Positions 61,285 through 64,000 of a stretch of 64,000 nt of DNA are shown here, piece by piece. The position numbers and the translations under genes are program-made. Under the pieces are notes generated by a model. The model saw nothing but the letters and a program-made list of their open reading frames with translations, was not told the DNA's origin and searched no databases. The stretch comes from Paenibacillus illinoisensis NBRC 15959. Its GTDB lineage: Bacteria; Bacillota; Bacilli; Paenibacillales; Paenibacillaceae. The number at the start of each line of letters is the position of its first letter. Positions within the stretch are counted from its first letter, which is position 1. The DNA lies in the NCBI RefSeq assembly GCF_004000925.1, contig NZ_BIME01000004.1, positions 372,001 to 436,000 on the forward strand, written 5' to 3'.

Positions 61285-63533
61285 ATTTGAAGAAGAAATT
61301 GTCTATACTTACCGCTTTAGCTGTTTTTCAGGCGTTTGCAGCCATTCCTGCGAATGCACAGGCAGCTGATCAGAGCGATTCGACACCAGTGAATACAGCC
61401 AAAGTTAAATCCGTTGAGGTTATTAAGAAAGAACAAACCATAGCGGAATCCGAAGTAAAAGATCAATCAGGTACACAGACTTCCGATAACGATACAACGG
61501 AGGAGACGAATCCTGAATCCACAGAATCATCAGGTACAGACGTTACTCCAGTTGACCCTGCAACTCCTGCTGAATCTGAAGATGCAGAAGGTACAGAGGA
61601 AGAAGCGCCAGCACCTACACCTGTAGAGGTTGAGCAGCCTTCCACTAGTGGTCAGTCCGGAACTGCCGGCGGAGACCTGACGCTGTACATGAACAGCAAT
61701 AAAATGGTGCAAGATGGCAAGACATACCTTGCCGGACAGCCGATGGCTGTCAAAAATGGTGTATCCTATGTAGCGATCCGCGCGCTGGTTGACCGAGTTG
61801 GCTATGATGTGAAGTACGACAACACGACCAAGGAAACGATCATTATTAGCGGGGAAGATGAGCTGCGTTTCAAGACCAACAGCAAAATCTATACCGTTAA
61901 TGGTGAAGCAAGAACGATGAAGGGCGCTGCTTACCAACAAAAGAATACGTTTATGGTGCCGCTGACTTCAATTACACAGGCACTCAACATTACTTATACA
62001 GTGAACCAATCCGCCAAAACGGTGGTATTGAAACTGAGTACCAAACCGGTAGCCAGTTTCACGGTACCCAAAGAAGTTTTTGCCGGTGACAACGTAACAT
62101 ACACAACGAAATACAGTTCTCCCAAAGGACTGGATATTGTGGATGAGCGCTGGACTGGCCGTCAGGATTCGTTCGACCAACCAGGTACATATACGGTAAC
62201 GTATGCTGTCCAGGATTCAAGCGGTCAATGGAGTGATCCTTACTCTGTAACAATCCAGGTCCAAAAACCGAATCTTCCTCCTGTAGCGATGTTCACTACA
62301 GACAAGGAAGAGTACAAAATGGGTGAAAAGATCACCTACATTGATCAAAGCACAGACGACGAAAATGCCATTGAGACAACGGAGTGGGATAATAACGCTC
62401 TGGCATTCTTTGTCCCAGGACCGAAGACGATTACGATTACCGTTACAGACAAACACGGTCTGAGTAACAGCTACTCCAAAATCATCAATATCACGGGTGA
62501 AACGTTGTATACTCTTTCCGATTTCAATCAATTGTTCACACCGGTAGGTGGAAAGTTCACTTTTAATGGCGGAGAAGTGCCTGCCATGGAGAAGGTTCCG
62601 TACACTTACTATGATGAGCAAAGCATTCTGATTCGCAGTAACAGTCCCGAAACCGTTAATACCGAAGGGATTGTCTACAAGGAATCTTCCATTGGACAAA
62701 CACGTTTCATGATTCACCATGTGAACAACACGGGCAAAAACGTGAAAATGTATGTTGTGGCTACCAACAACAATATGTATCCAGCGACACTGGAACAGCA
62801 GAACATGGGCTTCGCAGGTCCTTCTCCGTTTGCTACTGTTGCCGGGAAACTGTCGATTGACCGCTGGTTCAAATCCATGCAGGAAGGCACTGGCAAAACA
62901 GATGTTGTCCTGCAGCCTGGAGAGAGCAAGCTGATCCTTACGGAACTGAGTGCCCTGCCGATGAAAAAGGGCCAGGTCATTTCCCTGTACTCCGATGTAT
63001 TCAGCGATTACAGACTGGACTACAACATTATTATGATTGAAGAAAACAAAGACCCGATGGAAGTATGGTCTACGCTGCCTGTACTGGATCGTGACGGTGT
63101 TCACAACCGGGGAACATACCCGAATGCAACACGTGTCATCACGTATGATCAAGAAGTAGGTGCGAAGCCTTCCCGTCTTCCGCTTGGTGACAATGCAAGT
63201 GATCCAAACCTTGTCGGAACAGACCCGATGGCCTACACAGATGCTTCCAACGCCGGTAACTTTGGTGTGCTTTATAAAATTACACTGAATAACGTAGCAC
63301 CGCGTACGCTGATCTCGTTCAACCCTCGTGGCGGTAAATATTCGGGTGTGGCACTTGTTAACGGCCAGGTTGTACAAATTTCCGAGGGTAAATCCTTGAG
63401 TGCTCCTAACGAGCAAAGTGTACTCTATCGCACAGGCTCTTATGGTGAGAGTGTTACCATTCTGTTTTCAGCGGCACCAGGAAGCAATCTTCCTGTAAAT
63501 CTGCTGTTCACCCCGCTTCCGGCTGAGAAGTAA
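61281..63533 (+). CDS. Large exported protein with copper-amine-oxidase-N and PKD-like domains
   Basis: The 750-residue protein has a signal peptide (residues 1-28, cleaved near NAQAA). A Ser/Thr/Glu/Pro-rich linker follows (~30-125). Residues ~130-255 are a copper amine oxidase N-terminal-like domain (MVQDGKTYLAGQPMAVKNGV, YVAIRALVDRVGYDVKYDNTT, TFMVPLTSITQALNI), common in Paenibacillus wall proteins. Two PKD-like repeats follow at ~258-330 and ~335-410. The C-terminal ~340 residues are beta-rich and not recognised. No S-layer or LPXTG anchor is visible. It is a structural or carbohydrate-binding surface protein by inference, and transcribed alone. Confidence 0.8.
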   Translation: MNLKKKLSILTALAVFQAFAAIPANAQAADQSDSTPVNTAKVKSVEVIKKEQTIAESEVKDQSGTQTSDNDTTEETNPESTESSGTDVTPVDPATPAESEDAEGTEEEAPAPTPVEVEQPSTSGQSGTAGGDLTLYMNSNKMVQDGKTYLAGQPMAVKNGVSYVAIRALVDRVGYDVKYDNTTKETIIISGEDELRFKTNSKIYTVNGEARTMKGAAYQQKNTFMVPLTSITQALNITYTVNQSAKTVVLKLSTKPVASFTVPKEVFAGDNVTYTTKYSSPKGLDIVDERWTGRQDSFDQPGTYTVTYAVQDSSGQWSDPYSVTIQVQKPNLPPVAMFTTDKEEYKMGEKITYIDQSTDDENAIETTEWDNNALAFFVPGPKTITITVTDKHGLSNSYSKIINITGETLYTLSDFNQLFTPVGGKFTFNGGEVPAMEKVPYTYYDEQSILIRSNSPETVNTEGIVYKESSIGQTRFMIHHVNNTGKNVKMYVVATNNNMYPATLEQQNMGFAGPSPFATVAGKLSIDRWFKSMQEGTGKTDVVLQPGESKLILTELSALPMKKGQVISLYSDVFSDYRLDYNIIMIEENKDPMEVWSTLPVLDRDGVHNRGTYPNATRVITYDQEVGAKPSRLPLGDNASDPNLVGTDPMAYTDASNAGNFGVLYKITLNNVAPRTLISFNPRGGKYSGVALVNGQVVQISEGKSLSAPNEQSVLYRTGSYGESVTILFSAAPGSNLPVNLLFTPLPAEK

Positions 63534-63640
63534 TCTTGACCAGGCAACAAGGAACGGACGGTTTGGAGTGAAAGCTTATATTTCATATACCCGATCACCC
63601 CAAAAGTCGCCCGAAGAAATGATCTTCTGAACCGTCAGAG

Positions 63641-63670
63641 AAGGACTCCATGTGAATGGGGTCCTTTTTA
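63641..63670 (+). terminator. Terminator after the exported-protein gene
   Basis: AAGGACTCCAT and ATGGGGTCCTT pair over 11 bp with one mismatch, followed by TTTAA. Confidence 0.85.
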
Positions 63671-63729
63671 ATGATCTGAGGTGAACAGTGCGCTAGTCGT
63701 TTCGTTGACTCTAATCCGAATTTGAGGCA

Positions 63730-63744
63730 TTATTAGAATTATAA
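63730..63744. promoter_or_regulatory. PerR box candidate
   Basis: TTATTAGAATTATAA differs from TTATAATNATTATAA at two positions. It lies 158 bp before the Fur-family gene, as in autoregulated perR genes. Confidence 0.55.
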
Positions 63745-63901
63745 TAACAAGCATGGTATCAGCGTTGCATAATTGTAATTCCCATGAAGTCCAATGGGTA
63801 GCATCTGGACGAATAAACCTTAGTAATCCAGCTTTTTGCTAATTTGGATTTGCTCTTAGGATGTATGCATAATGCTTGTATGACAGGAGGTGCTTGAAGT
63901 C

Positions 63902-64000
63902 ATGCTGTCGACAGAACAGATTATTAATACTATGTCCTCACAGGGACTTCGCATTACGGATCAGCGGAAGACACTGGCCCGGTTATTTGCCGAATCTCCT
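63902..64000 (+). CDS. Fur/PerR-family regulator (5' end only)
   Basis: The first 33 residues are visible and the gene continues outside the window. STEQIINTMSSQGLRITDQR and KTLARLFAESP match the start of the winged-helix domain of Fur-family metalloregulators (usual form G-x-R-x-T-x-Q-R). AGGAGGTG precedes the ATG. The PerR-like box upstream favours PerR, but Fur and Zur cannot be excluded without the metal-binding residues. Confidence 0.8.
   Translation, partial: MLSTEQIINTMSSQGLRITDQRKTLARLFAESP

Larger units (their letters stand above)
63534..63901. other. Intergenic region with terminator and PerR box
   Basis: About 370 bp. It contains the terminator at 63641 and the PerR-like box at 63730; no gene is recognised. 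Confidence 0.55.

Noticed and set aside
62217..63416. Long open frame (399 codons) on the minus strand of the surface-protein gene
   Set aside because: It is a shadow of the 61281 gene, whose signal peptide and domains are clear; the antisense peptide has no recognisable domain.
1..64000. CRISPR arrays, tRNA/rRNA genes, insertion sequences, prophage
   Set aside because: No regularly spaced repeats, no transposase or integrase motifs and no tRNA-like cloverleaf sequences were seen by eye; the three-copy repeat is too sparse and too far apart for an array.

Overview
The window looks like a chromosomal segment of a low-GC Gram-positive spore former, most likely Paenibacillus. The grounds are strong AGGAGG-type ribosome binding sites, balanced base composition, and families typical of Bacillales: a YolD/UvrX pair, YdaT, an Amj flippase, a SleB-type cortex hydrolase, an Fnr with its cysteines at the C-terminus, and YesM/YesN-type two-component systems. 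No rRNA, tRNA, CRISPR array, insertion sequence or prophage was seen. Both ends cut genes: a GNAT acetyltransferase at the left and a Fur/PerR-family regulator at the right.

Layout. 1-3.3 kb: acetyltransferase end, glutaminase, and a YolD/Y-family polymerase pair behind a LexA box. 4.06-12.2 kb: a six-gene exopolysaccharide-type cluster (anchored glycosidase, HEAT-repeat membrane protein, GT2 synthase, degenerate GGDEF plus pseudo-receiver protein, UDP-HexNAc dehydrogenase, second anchored glycosidase). 12.3-19.3 kb: an AraC regulator, then an SsuD-like monooxygenase joined to a sugar-type ABC importer and an MFS transporter. 19.5-29.4 kb: cortex hydrolase, exported protein, YaaA, PL9-type lyase with a cre site, catalase, DinG-like helicase, a candidate small RNA and CysK. 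29.5-31.7 kb: a small LexA-box gene and a TIR-domain effector operon. 32-38.9 kb: YitT protein with a long structured leader, YdaT, Amj, an XRE/membrane-protein pair with two operators, MsrAB, a VTT-domain protein and an oxidoreductase. 38.9-43 kb: AraC regulator and a Gfo/Idh - TIM-barrel isomerase - ThuA sugar operon. 43.2-45.4 kb: HxlR regulator, an orphan protein and a lipoprotein. 45.5-53 kb: the anaerobic module fnr, adhE, pflB and pflA with four FNR boxes. 53.1-61 kb: sugar ABC importer, two-component system and NagZ. 61.2-63.5 kb: a large exported PKD/copper-amine-oxidase-N protein. 63.7-64 kb: PerR box and start of a Fur-family gene.

How the parts fit. Fnr probably drives AdhE and PflB/PflA: two FNR boxes are centred exactly 41.5 bp before predicted start points. 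The NagZ locus is a self-contained sense-import-hydrolyse unit for amino-sugar oligosaccharides. The 4-12 kb cluster has the parts of a synthase-dependent polysaccharide system whose c-di-GMP or phosphorylation input has been replaced by a degenerate regulator.

The most notable unexplained signals are that cluster; a dispersed ~88-nt repeat present three times in the same orientation, always upstream of genes, with compensatory base changes in its stem; the TIR plus GAF-like effector with its overlapping small partner; an ~120-nt small-RNA candidate with competing hairpins; and two Arg-containing leader ORFs before the YitT gene.
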